Part shown: piece by piece, positions 6,717-12,956 of the stretch | How positions within the stretch are numbered: position 1 is the first letter of the stretch | Layout of the letters: each line of letters begins with the position of its first letter | The notes under the pieces: generated by a model | The model's database searches: none | Told to the model about the DNA's origin: nothing | The model's input: the letters and a program-made list of their open reading frames with translations, nothing else | Program-made: the position numbers and the translations under genes | Assembly: GCA_030635025.1 (NCBI GenBank) | Contig: DAOVZQ010000014.1 | Location: forward strand, 1 to 13,147 | From: a bacterium | GTDB taxonomy: Bacteria > Krumholzibacteriota > Krumholzibacteriia > LZORAL124-64-63 | DNA: 13,147 nucleotides | Direction: 5' to 3'

Positions 6717-7873
6717 CGGCTCGGACCCACGCCAAGGCCGCCGCCTGGACCGTAGCCCTTTTCCTGATCTGCTACTTTTTACCCGTAGGGAAAGCCCGCT
6801 TCGACGGCGCCCTGCTCGAAGCCTTTCATCTGGTCCGATGGTACGCCCGCGAGCATGTGCTGCTCTGCCTGGTGCCCGCGTTCGCGATCGCCGGGGCCAT
6901 CGCCGTCTTCGTGAGACAGGGCGCGGTGATGCGCTACCTGGGACCAAAGGCGCCCAAAGCCCTGGCCTACGGCGTGGCTGCGGTTTCCGGGTCGGTGCTG
7001 GCTGTGTGTTCGTGCACGGTGTTGCCCCTGTTCGCCGGCATCTCGCGCATGGGTGCGGGACTCGGACCGGCCACGGCCTTCCTCTACGCCGGCCCCGCGG
7101 TGAACGTACTCGCGATCATTCTCACCGCCCGCGTCCTCGGCGCCGAACTGGGTATCGCACGAGCGATCGGTGCGATCATCTTCAGTGTCGTAATCGGCCT
7201 GTGCATGCACCTGTTCTTCCGACACGAGGAAAACGCCAAGGTCGCCACGGCCGAAATGCCGGACGCGCCACCGAGCCGCGCGCCGAGCGAGGACATCCTG
7301 TTCTTCGCAGCCCTGATCGCCGTACTGGTCTTCGCCAACTGGGGCGCGCCCAGCGGCACCGCTTCGTTCTGGGATACGATCCACGGCATCAAATGGTGGT
7401 TGACCGGCGCGGCCCTGATCGCCGTCGTAATCCTGGCGCGCCGACGTCACGGTGAACTCGGCGCCTGGGCGGGCGAGAGCTGGGGCTTCGCGCGACAGAT
7501 CCTGCCGCTGCTGCTGGCGGGCGTTCTGGTGGCGGGCCTTCTGCTCGGACGTCCCGGTCACCAGGGCTTGATCCCCGAAGACTGGGTAGCGCGCATGGTC
7601 GGCGGCAACGGGCTCGGCGCGAACCTCTTCGCCTCGGTGGCCGGCGCGCTCATGTACTTCGCCACCCTGACCGAAATCCCCATCCTCGAGGGACTTCTGG
7701 GCGCCGGCATGGGCAAGGGACCGGCCCTGGCCCTGTTGCTGGCGGGCCCCGCCCTTTCGTTGCCCAACATGCTGGTGATCCGCAGCGTCATGGGCACACG
7801 CAAAACGCTGACTTTCGTTCTGCTGGTGGTGGTCATGGCCACCATCAGCGGACTCATCTACGGCTCGATCTAG
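6713..7873 (+). CDS. DUF318/ArsP-type permease (organoarsenical or soft-metal efflux)
   Basis: A 386-aa inner-membrane permease with about eight to ten hydrophobic segments. Family hallmarks: SGSVLAVCSCTVLPLFAGI (92-110) with the Cys99/Cys101 CSC pair, and a two-halves pattern in which AGPAVN (126-131) recurs as AGPALSLPN (344-352). TEIPILEGLLGAGMG (320-334) precedes the second. The soluble loop at about 171-193 is charged and Pro-rich but not His-rich. Known relatives include ArsP, which exports trivalent organoarsenicals, and the SO_0444 group, which is linked to Cu/Zn efflux. Between these I cannot decide. Its start overlaps the arsR stop by 4 nt, and two thioredoxin-like proteins and a CcdA-like protein follow. 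Context therefore points to a substrate handled with thiol chemistry, such as a trivalent aromatic or methyl arsenical. Confidence 0.85.
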   Translation: MTARTHAKAAAWTVALFLICYFLPVGKARFDGALLEAFHLVRWYAREHVLLCLVPAFAIAGAIAVFVRQGAVMRYLGPKAPKALAYGVAAVSGSVLAVCSCTVLPLFAGISRMGAGLGPATAFLYAGPAVNVLAIILTARVLGAELGIARAIGAIIFSVVIGLCMHLFFRHEENAKVATAEMPDAPPSRAPSEDILFFAALIAVLVFANWGAPSGTASFWDTIHGIKWWLTGAALIAVVILARRRHGELGAWAGESWGFARQILPLLLAGVLVAGLLLGRPGHQGLIPEDWVARMVGGNGLGANLFASVAGALMYFATLTEIPILEGLLGAGMGKGPALALLLAGPALSLPNMLVIRSVMGTRKTLTFVLLVVVMATISGLIYGSI

Positions 7874-7882
7874 GGAGCGGAC

Positions 7883-8116
7883 GTGAAAAGCATCAAGATA
7901 CTCGGCACCGGTTGCGACAAGTGCGAGAGCCTCGCCGCGCGCGCCAAGGAGGCCGCTGAGACCCTGGGCGGCGACTACGAACTGGAAAAGATCTCAAAGG
8001 TCGCGGAAATCATGACCTACGGCGTGATGATGACGCCAGCCCTGGTGGTCGACGGCGAGGTCAAGTGCGTGGGCAAGATCCCCACGGTGGACGAGATAAA
8101 GGGGATGCTCTCATGA
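7883..8116 (+). CDS. Small thioredoxin-fold CxxC protein
   Basis: A 77-aa cytosolic protein of the 'redox-active disulfide protein 2' thioredoxin-like group. KILGTGCDKCESL puts a Cys11-Cys14 active site after the first strand. MMTPALVVDGEVKCVGKIP carries the cis-proline (Pro52) expected opposite the active site and a third cysteine, Cys62. It starts with GTG at 7883, supported by AGGGAG 5 nt upstream and 9 nt after the permease stop. There is no signal peptide, so it acts in the cytosol or at the permease's cytosolic face. It could pass a thiol-bound metalloid or electrons to the permease; that is inferred from the operon. Its stop overlaps the next start by 4 nt. Confidence 0.87.
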   Translation: MKSIKILGTGCDKCESLAARAKEAAETLGGDYELEKISKVAEIMTYGVMMTPALVVDGEVKCVGKIPTVDEIKGMLS

Positions 8117-8505
8117 ACAAGGGAACACGTATCGCGGTGGTTCTGCTGGTTGTGGCGATCGCCGCGACCCTCATCGTCCTGAAGGAGACCCGAAGCGGCG
8201 GCGAGCTTGCCACGGACACCGGATCGGTCCTCCCCCGCCTGGTCGATCTGGGCTCCGACAAATGCGCCCAGTGCAAGATGATGGTGCCCATCCTCGACGA
8301 TATTCGCGAGGAATACGCCGGCCGCATGGACGTGGTCTTCATCAACGTCCGCACGGTCGAAGGCGCCGCCAAGAAGTACGGGATCGACGTGATCCCGACC
8401 CAGATCTTCTTCGCCGCCGACGGCACCGAACTCTACCGGCACGTGGGGTTCTATTCGAGTCAGGAAATCATGGCCAAGTGGGCCGAGTTCGGGGTGGAGT
8501 TCTAG
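8113..8505 (+). CDS. Membrane-anchored thioredoxin-like protein
   Basis: A 130-aa protein with an uncleaved N-terminal anchor (residues about 7-23, IAVVLLVVAIAATLIVL) and a thioredoxin domain that should face the periplasm. The active site is DKCAQCKMM (Cys51-Cys54), with the cis-proline at VIPTQIFF (Pro95). CAQC differs from the CGPC of cytosolic thioredoxin and the CPxC/CEPC of cytochrome-maturation thioredoxins. ATG at 8113 overlaps the previous stop (ATGA). The next gene, 1 nt downstream, is a CcdA-like membrane thiol carrier, so this is the likely periplasmic partner that CcdA reduces. A role in cytochrome c maturation is possible given actA in the window, but the ArsR-permease operon favours metalloid resistance. 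Confidence 0.88.
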   Translation: MNKGTRIAVVLLVVAIAATLIVLKETRSGGELATDTGSVLPRLVDLGSDKCAQCKMMVPILDDIREEYAGRMDVVFINVRTVEGAAKKYGIDVIPTQIFFAADGTELYRHVGFYSSQEIMAKWAEFGVEF

Positions 8506-8506
8506 G

Positions 8507-9190
8507 ATGGAGTCTCTTTTCACATCACTCTCGGCCGCGGTGACCGGCGGCATGCTGCTGGCCTTCGCGGCCGCCTTCGCGTGGGGCGTGCTGAGTATCG
8601 TGCTGAGCCCGTGCCACCTGGCGACGCTGCCACTCGTGGTCGCCTATGTGGGCGACGGCAAGACCGATAACCGCCGGGCCGCCCAGCTGTCGACCACCCT
8701 CGCCGTCGGCATCCTCGTATCGATTGCGTTGGTCGGCGTGGCCACCGCCATGGCCGGACGTCTGCTGGGTGATGTGGGCGTCTGGGGCAACCGGGTAGTG
8801 GCGATCATCTTCTTGGTGATCGGTCTGCATCTGCTCGATGTGTTGCCGTTGCCGTTGCCCGCGGCCAAGGCCAGGACCGACCAACGAGGGTTCACCGGTG
8901 CATTCGTGCTCGGCCTCGTGTTCGGCGTGGCCCTCGGCCCCTGCACCTTCGCCTTCCTGGCCCCGGTGGTGGGTGCGGGTTTCCATGAAGCGACCGCCTC
9001 GCCCGTACGCGGCGCCCTACTGATGCTGGCCTTCGGGCTCGGACACTGCGGGGTCATCGCGGCGGTCGGCGCCAGCGCAGCCCGGGCCCAGCACTGGCTG
9101 GACTGGCACGAACGATCGAACGGTGCGCGATGGTTGCGACGCGGGTGCGGGGCTCTGATCCTGGTCGCGGGATTGTGGTTGCTCTGGTAG
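8507..9190 (+). CDS. CcdA-like membrane thiol-disulfide carrier (DsbD-beta/ArsG-like family)
   Basis: A 227-aa inner-membrane protein with six hydrophobic segments of the CcdA/DsbD-beta fold, which moves reducing power from cytosolic thioredoxin to periplasmic partners. Two inverted halves each carry the conserved Cys: LSPCHLATLPLV (Cys36) and ALGPCTFAFLAP (Cys146), the pair that cycles across the membrane. Cys181 and Cys214 are extra. CcdA-like proteins in arsenic islands are also annotated as ArsG-family efflux permeases for aromatic aminoarsenicals, so transport of an arsenical instead of electrons is a real alternative. ATG at 8507 is 1 nt past the thioredoxin stop and 7 nt after GGAG. 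The order arsR, permease, CxxC protein, anchored thioredoxin, CcdA forms a tight operon. The C-terminus is short, ending in GLWLLW. Confidence 0.87.
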   Translation: MESLFTSLSAAVTGGMLLAFAAAFAWGVLSIVLSPCHLATLPLVVAYVGDGKTDNRRAAQLSTTLAVGILVSIALVGVATAMAGRLLGDVGVWGNRVVAIIFLVIGLHLLDVLPLPLPAAKARTDQRGFTGAFVLGLVFGVALGPCTFAFLAPVVGAGFHEATASPVRGALLMLAFGLGHCGVIAAVGASAARAQHWLDWHERSNGARWLRRGCGALILVAGLWLLW

Positions 9191-9209
9191 GGTCGGGGCG
9201 GAGGTATCC

Positions 9210-10328
9210 ATGAAAAGGCTCACCGCTGTTCTCGTCGTTCTGTACACGGGTCTTGCCTTTGCGAACTCGACGCCCCAGCAATATCTGCAGGACCTATCCA
9301 AGCTGCCCATGCACGAACGTCAAAATGCCGTCGATCGATTTCTCGGTGACTTCCCGACCAATCCCGTGCTCACCGATTCCGACTCGGTCCTGATGGTGTA
9401 TGTCGGACCGGGCCGCGAGCTGCATCTGGTCGGCGACTTCACGGACTGGCAACCGCGCATCGCCATGACGCACGTTCCGGGCACCGACCTTTGGTACCAC
9501 GCCATGGACCTTCCTCCCGAGTCCCGGCTCGACTACAAATTCACGCGCGACGGCTCATGGATTCTCGACCCACGCAACCCCCTCACCTGCACGGGCGGGT
9601 TCGGGCCGAATTCCGAACTCCGCGGACGGGACTACGAAACCCCCGCGTTCATGAAGACCGTTTCGACATCCGTCTGCCGCCTCGACACGCTACATGTACC
9701 GACGCCGCAGCTGGGCGGTTCCCGTGAGGTCGTCGTGGTGACGCCGCCGGGCGCCGACGGTCCCGAGCGACGATACCTGCTCGTCCACGATGGACTCGAG
9801 TACATTGCACTGGCCGACCTCGTCAAGGCCCTGGCCTGGCTCTCGGCCGGCCCCGCGATGCTCCCCATCTGCGTCTGCGTCCCACCCGTCCGCCGCACCG
9901 AGGAATACGCCACCGACTTGCAGGACGACTTCGGACGCTTCATCGTCGACAGCCTGATTCCTCAGATCGAAAAACGCTACGGTGAACGCGGCCCCTGGGG
10001 GTCCATGGGCGCAAGCTACGGTGGTGAAATATCCCTCTACCTGGCGCGACGCTATCCCGAACATTTCGACCGCGTCGCCGTCATGAGCCCTGCGATCGCT
10101 CCCGCGCAGCATCAAGGCGTCGAAGTCCTCGATCCCGCGTCCCTCAAGCTGTATGTGAACTGGGGTATCTACGATATCCAACCGTTGATTCCAGCCTGCG
10201 AGGGCTTTGTCAACATATTGAAAGAAAAGGGATTCGAGCATATGGTGGAAGTTAAACCGCAAGGCCATTCCTGGGGCTTCTGGCGCGACTCGCTCATACC
10301 GGCTCTACGCTATCTCTATGCTCCCTGA
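9210..10328 (+). CDS. Secreted alpha/beta-hydrolase esterase, enterochelin-esterase-like
   Basis: A 372-aa exported hydrolase. Residues 1-19 are a signal peptide (cleavage near AFA-NS). Residues about 58-140 form an early-set/CBM48-like beta domain (LHLVGDFTDWQPR, YKFTRDGSWILDP), as seen at the N-terminus of Fes-type esterases. The catalytic domain follows, with the nucleophile elbow GASYG (Ser269), a likely acid Asp322 and His353 in QGHSWGFWRD. Related proteins cleave siderophore esters, feruloyl esters or other acyl groups; the substrate here is unknown. ATG at 9210 has GGAGG about 6 nt upstream and starts 19 nt after the CcdA-like gene, so it is probably the last gene of the arsR operon. 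Its part in that operon is not obvious and it may be a passenger. Confidence 0.85.
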   Translation: MKRLTAVLVVLYTGLAFANSTPQQYLQDLSKLPMHERQNAVDRFLGDFPTNPVLTDSDSVLMVYVGPGRELHLVGDFTDWQPRIAMTHVPGTDLWYHAMDLPPESRLDYKFTRDGSWILDPRNPLTCTGGFGPNSELRGRDYETPAFMKTVSTSVCRLDTLHVPTPQLGGSREVVVVTPPGADGPERRYLLVHDGLEYIALADLVKALAWLSAGPAMLPICVCVPPVRRTEEYATDLQDDFGRFIVDSLIPQIEKRYGERGPWGSMGASYGGEISLYLARRYPEHFDRVAVMSPAIAPAQHQGVEVLDPASLKLYVNWGIYDIQPLIPACEGFVNILKEKGFEHMVEVKPQGHSWGFWRDSLIPALRYLYAP

Positions 10329-10330
10329 CA

Positions 10331-10343
10331 CAATAGACTATTG
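10331..10343. repeat. Short inverted repeat after the esterase gene
   Basis: CAATAG-A-CTATTG is a perfect 6-bp inverted repeat around one base, two nt after the esterase stop. The arms are AT-rich and too close for a stable RNA hairpin, so a protein site or chance are both possible. Confidence 0.3.
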
Positions 10344-10392
10344 GGGCAATGGGGTCACATAATGATGGAGATCGTAGCCCATATCAAAATTG

Positions 10393-10410
10393 GGGTCCCA
10401 CGTGGGACCC
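10393..10410. terminator. Perfect 18-bp palindrome in the convergent gap, possible terminator
   Basis: GGGTCCCAC GTGGGACCC is an exact palindrome that can fold as a 7-bp GC-rich stem with an ACGT loop. It lies in the 128-nt gap between two convergent operons, where transcription from both sides should end. On the minus strand the stem is followed by CCAATTTTGA, a short U run, so it would serve best as terminator for the sulfatase/NFACT-R operon. On the plus strand there is no U run. A dimeric protein-binding site is the alternative. Confidence 0.4.
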
Positions 10411-10456
10411 TGAGCAGAGTCTTGGTCGGGACGTCATTCATCTGTTTAAACCTTGT

Positions 10457-10852
10457 CTATGCCGGAAGTGCGGGCCTGACCTTGAACGTCTCTTCCTTCC
10501 GCACCGAAACCGTCCCCGGCTTGGCCCCCCGCGGCTTGGTCACATAACGGCCCCGAGTGCCGGTCACCGCCACCTGCCGCGACCCACGCCCCTTGCAATG
10601 CCACGCGGCGATCGCCGCGGCGGCCTTGACCGTTTCCTTGTCCGGCTCCTCCCCCTGCGGCACCTGCAGCACCACATGACTGCCGGGCATTCCCTTCACG
10701 TGGAACCACCAGTCGTTCGCCTTGGCGATCTTCAGGGAGAGACGGTCGTTGTCGGCTTCCGTACGACCGGCGAGTACGACCCAACCACCGGGCAGTTCAT
10801 AGCGCCAGAGCTTGGGCTCGGGCGGACGTCGGTCCTGCGGCGCGGCGCCCAT
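10457..10852 (-). CDS. Stand-alone NFACT-R (DUF814) RNA-binding domain protein
   Basis: A 131-aa cytosolic protein made of only the NFACT-R domain, the RNA-binding part of RqcH/Rqc2 (FbpA) proteins that act on stalled 50S ribosomes and tRNA. Seen: WVVLAGRTEADNDRLSLK (24-41), the ANDWWFHVKGMPGSHVVL core (45-62), the helix ETVKAAAAIAAWHCKGRG (73-90) and YVTKPRGAKPGTVSV (103-117). All match the family in order. The NFACT-N and helix-hairpin-helix parts of full RqcH are absent, and there is no room for them because the gene begins at the sulfatase stop (TGATG, 1-nt overlap). Solo NFACT-R proteins are known in bacteria, but their role is not settled. Translation should be coupled to the upstream sulfatase-fold lipoprotein gene. 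Confidence 0.88.
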   Translation of the reverse strand: MGAAPQDRRPPEPKLWRYELPGGWVVLAGRTEADNDRLSLKIAKANDWWFHVKGMPGSHVVLQVPQGEEPDKETVKAAAAIAAWHCKGRGSRQVAVTGTRGRYVTKPRGAKPGTVSVRKEETFKVRPALPA

Positions 10853-12744
10853 CAGTCCACATACCCCAGCGAGCGCAGGCGTTCGATGCGCGTCTCGTCG
10901 AGAGCCTGGTCGGCGGCGATGTCCTCGTCAGCGCCAATGGGCGAGAAGCCCAGGATGCGCATGAAGAAACCTTCCGAGTCGGCGGGCACGTCCAGCCGGG
11001 CACGGAAGACGTCCTCGGTGACGGTGATATAGCCGATGTGGGTCTCACGCAGGGCGGTGTACTGTTTGGGATCGAAGTCGATGCCGGACACCTCGAAAAC
11101 GGTATCGGCCCCCGCCACGGACATCAGACCGCGACCCATGACACGCGCGCTCAAGCGGTACTCGCCGTTTGGCACGGCGATCTCGATCTCGCAGGACTCG
11201 GCGGCGGGACGTCCCAGCAGCCAATGCTTGCTCTTATGCTCGGACCGCAGCCACGACAGGCCCGAGTCGTCCCCATCACAGTCGCCATCATGGGGCGAGC
11301 GGTGAACGACGCGGGCGTCGGCGGTGATCTTGGCGTGATCGGTCCCCAGGGCGAAGGGCACCTTGGGCTGTGTGAAGCGCACCGACGACTGGAAACGGGC
11401 GAAGCGCGGCATCATGGCCTCGCGGTAGGCGTCCAGCAGTTGGCGGACCGTGTCCGGGTCGCGTTCCCACAGATTATGGGTCTCGAGTTTGTCCTCCCGG
11501 ATATCGAAGAGCTGTCCCGTCAGACCGGACACATCAGGCGCTTCGGCGGCCAGCAGCACTCCGTCCGGATCGGCGAAGATGCATTTGTGCTGCGCGCTGC
11601 GGATGGACTGGCGGGCCATCACGTAAGGCTTGGCGCCGGCCTCTCCCCCCGCATAGGGCAGCAGGTCGATCCCGTCGGTGGTCTTGCCTTCGGGTACGGG
11701 CAAGTCGAGCAGGGAGAGCATGGTCGGGAGAACATCGACGCCCTCGCTGGGCCGGTTGACGACGCCGGGGGCCAACTTCTTCGGATAATGGACGATCATA
11801 GGGATGCGGGCCACAGCGTCGTACCAGTCGCCCTGATGACCGTAGCGTCCCGTCACTTCCATGAGATGCTCGCCGTGGTCGGCGGTGATCAGGATCAGCG
11901 TGTCATCCAGACGACCCTGTTCGGCCAGGTAATCGAAGAGGCGACCCAGCTCACGGTCGTTGTAGAGCATGCTGCCGTCGTACAGGGCGTCGAGGTAGCG
12001 CTTGTCGTCACGGTTCAGGGGAAGATCGATCCGCCTGGGGTTGCCCAGGGGTTCGAAGCGGCTGCCACTGTATGTATCCGACCCGAAGTAGGCCTGCGCG
12101 TCGGCGTCTAAGAAGTGGGGCGTGTGGGTGTCCATCATGTGCAAGTAGATGAAGTAGTCCCGGTCGAGCTTGTCGCCCAGCCAGTCGATGGTGTAGTCGA
12201 CCAGCGTTTCCGCGTTGGGATGGATGCGTCCGGGAGGCGCCTCGTTGGCCAGGTCGTGGAGTTCGTCGAAATCGTCGGCGAAGGCCGTGCCCTTCTTGAT
12301 CCAGGGATGAGCCGAGATCACGGCCGACAGCATGCCGCCGTCGGAGAGTTCGCCGGCGAGCGACAGGGTCTGAGCGTCGGGGATGCGGAACAGGTCGTCG
12401 GGCTCGGTCAACGGAATGGCCGAACTGGAGGGGAACATCGACTTGGCGAAATAACGCGAGTAAAACAAGGTCGGCAGCGACGCGCGCGTATGCGTGGCCT
12501 GGGCGAAGTGGTTCTGGAAGAGCAGGCCCTTCGCCGCGAGGGCGTCCATGTGCGGCGTCGTCTCGCGGCCGTAGCCGTAACAGGAGAACCGGTCTGGACG
12601 CGCGGCGTCGAGCATGATCACGATGGCCTGACGCGTGCCGGCTTCGCGTTTGGAGCCGTCGCCGCATCCCGCAAGGAGCAGCAGTCCCGTGAGCATGAAG
12701 CCGACGATCATGACAACGCGGCGCAAATTTATCCGATTGGACAT
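10852..12744 (-). CDS. Sulfatase-fold (alkaline phosphatase superfamily) lipoprotein with noncanonical nucleophile region
   Basis: A 630-aa exported hydrolase or transferase of the sulfatase/phosphoethanolamine-transferase superfamily. Residues 1-27 form a lipoprotein signal (lipobox LAGC, Cys27), so it is membrane-tethered. Metal-site blocks are visible: IVIMLDAARPDRFSCYGY (41-58, Asp46), LHMMDTHTPH (201-210), ITADHGEH (286-293, Asp289/His290) and YGHQGDWYDAVARIPMIVHY (301-320). Where sulfatases have C/S-x-P-x-R this protein reads ATHTRASLPTL (83-93), so a formylglycine cannot be placed with confidence; Thr84, Thr86 or Ser89 might be the nucleophile. Residues about 500-600 look like an added beta-sandwich domain, and the chain ends in RLRSLGYVD, common in this group. 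The start at 12744 places the signal correctly; an upstream in-frame start at 12819 adds 25 residues before it. No strong ribosome-binding site is seen. Substrate unknown. Confidence 0.88.
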   Translation of the reverse strand: MSNRINLRRVVMIVGFMLTGLLLLAGCGDGSKREAGTRQAIVIMLDAARPDRFSCYGYGRETTPHMDALAAKGLLFQNHFAQATHTRASLPTLFYSRYFAKSMFPSSSAIPLTEPDDLFRIPDAQTLSLAGELSDGGMLSAVISAHPWIKKGTAFADDFDELHDLANEAPPGRIHPNAETLVDYTIDWLGDKLDRDYFIYLHMMDTHTPHFLDADAQAYFGSDTYSGSRFEPLGNPRRIDLPLNRDDKRYLDALYDGSMLYNDRELGRLFDYLAEQGRLDDTLILITADHGEHLMEVTGRYGHQGDWYDAVARIPMIVHYPKKLAPGVVNRPSEGVDVLPTMLSLLDLPVPEGKTTDGIDLLPYAGGEAGAKPYVMARQSIRSAQHKCIFADPDGVLLAAEAPDVSGLTGQLFDIREDKLETHNLWERDPDTVRQLLDAYREAMMPRFARFQSSVRFTQPKVPFALGTDHAKITADARVVHRSPHDGDCDGDDSGLSWLRSEHKSKHWLLGRPAAESCEIEIAVPNGEYRLSARVMGRGLMSVAGADTVFEVSGIDFDPKQYTALRETHIGYITVTEDVFRARLDVPADSEGFFMRILGFSPIGADEDIAADQALDETRIERLRSLGYVD

Positions 12745-12849
12745 GTCGGACTCGCTTTCTGTGTTGACCCGGAATCTCCCCGCCCAATGAAGACCATCCC
12801 CAGCTGGCTGGCAACTCACATTTTATGGAACGAACGAGGGGAATTGTTG

Positions 12850-12855
12850 TATATT
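12850..12855 (+). promoter_or_regulatory. Possible -10 element for the ABC transporter gene
   Basis: TATATT stands in an AT-rich patch (about 12815-12860) of the 212-nt divergent gap between the sulfatase and ABC genes. No convincing -35 lies 16-18 nt upstream, so this is weak. The same patch read on the minus strand gives CATAAAAT, a possible -10 for the sulfatase operon, also without a -35. Confidence 0.25.
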
Positions 12856-12886
12856 GCGGGCTCGACATTCCGGAGGCGGCCTTCAG

Positions 12887-12928
12887 ATGAAGCGCCGTCG
12901 CCGTTTCTTTTCGTCCAGCACATGCTAA
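12887..12928 (+). CDS. Possible 13-codon leader ORF ahead of the ABC transporter
   Basis: ATG at 12887 follows GGAGG (12872-12876) by 10 nt and opens a short frame, MKRRRRFFSSSTC, ending in TAA at 12928, 28 nt before the ABC ATPase start. Four arginines in a row followed by FFSSS is unusual. It could be a regulatory leader peptide or simply chance in a 5' leader. Confidence 0.2.
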   Translation: MKRRRRFFSSSTC

Positions 12929-12956
12929 TCCATTAAACCCCTGAGGAGTCTTCGCG

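Noticed and set aside
10341..10547. Plus-strand 68-codon frame in the convergent gap
   Set aside because: Overlaps the 3' end of the NFACT-R gene, lacks a convincing ribosome-binding site and runs through the palindrome.
11038..12111. Plus-strand 357-codon open frame opposite the sulfatase-fold gene
   Set aside because: Shadow of the coding strand in GC-rich DNA; no motif, and the metal-site blocks are on the minus strand.
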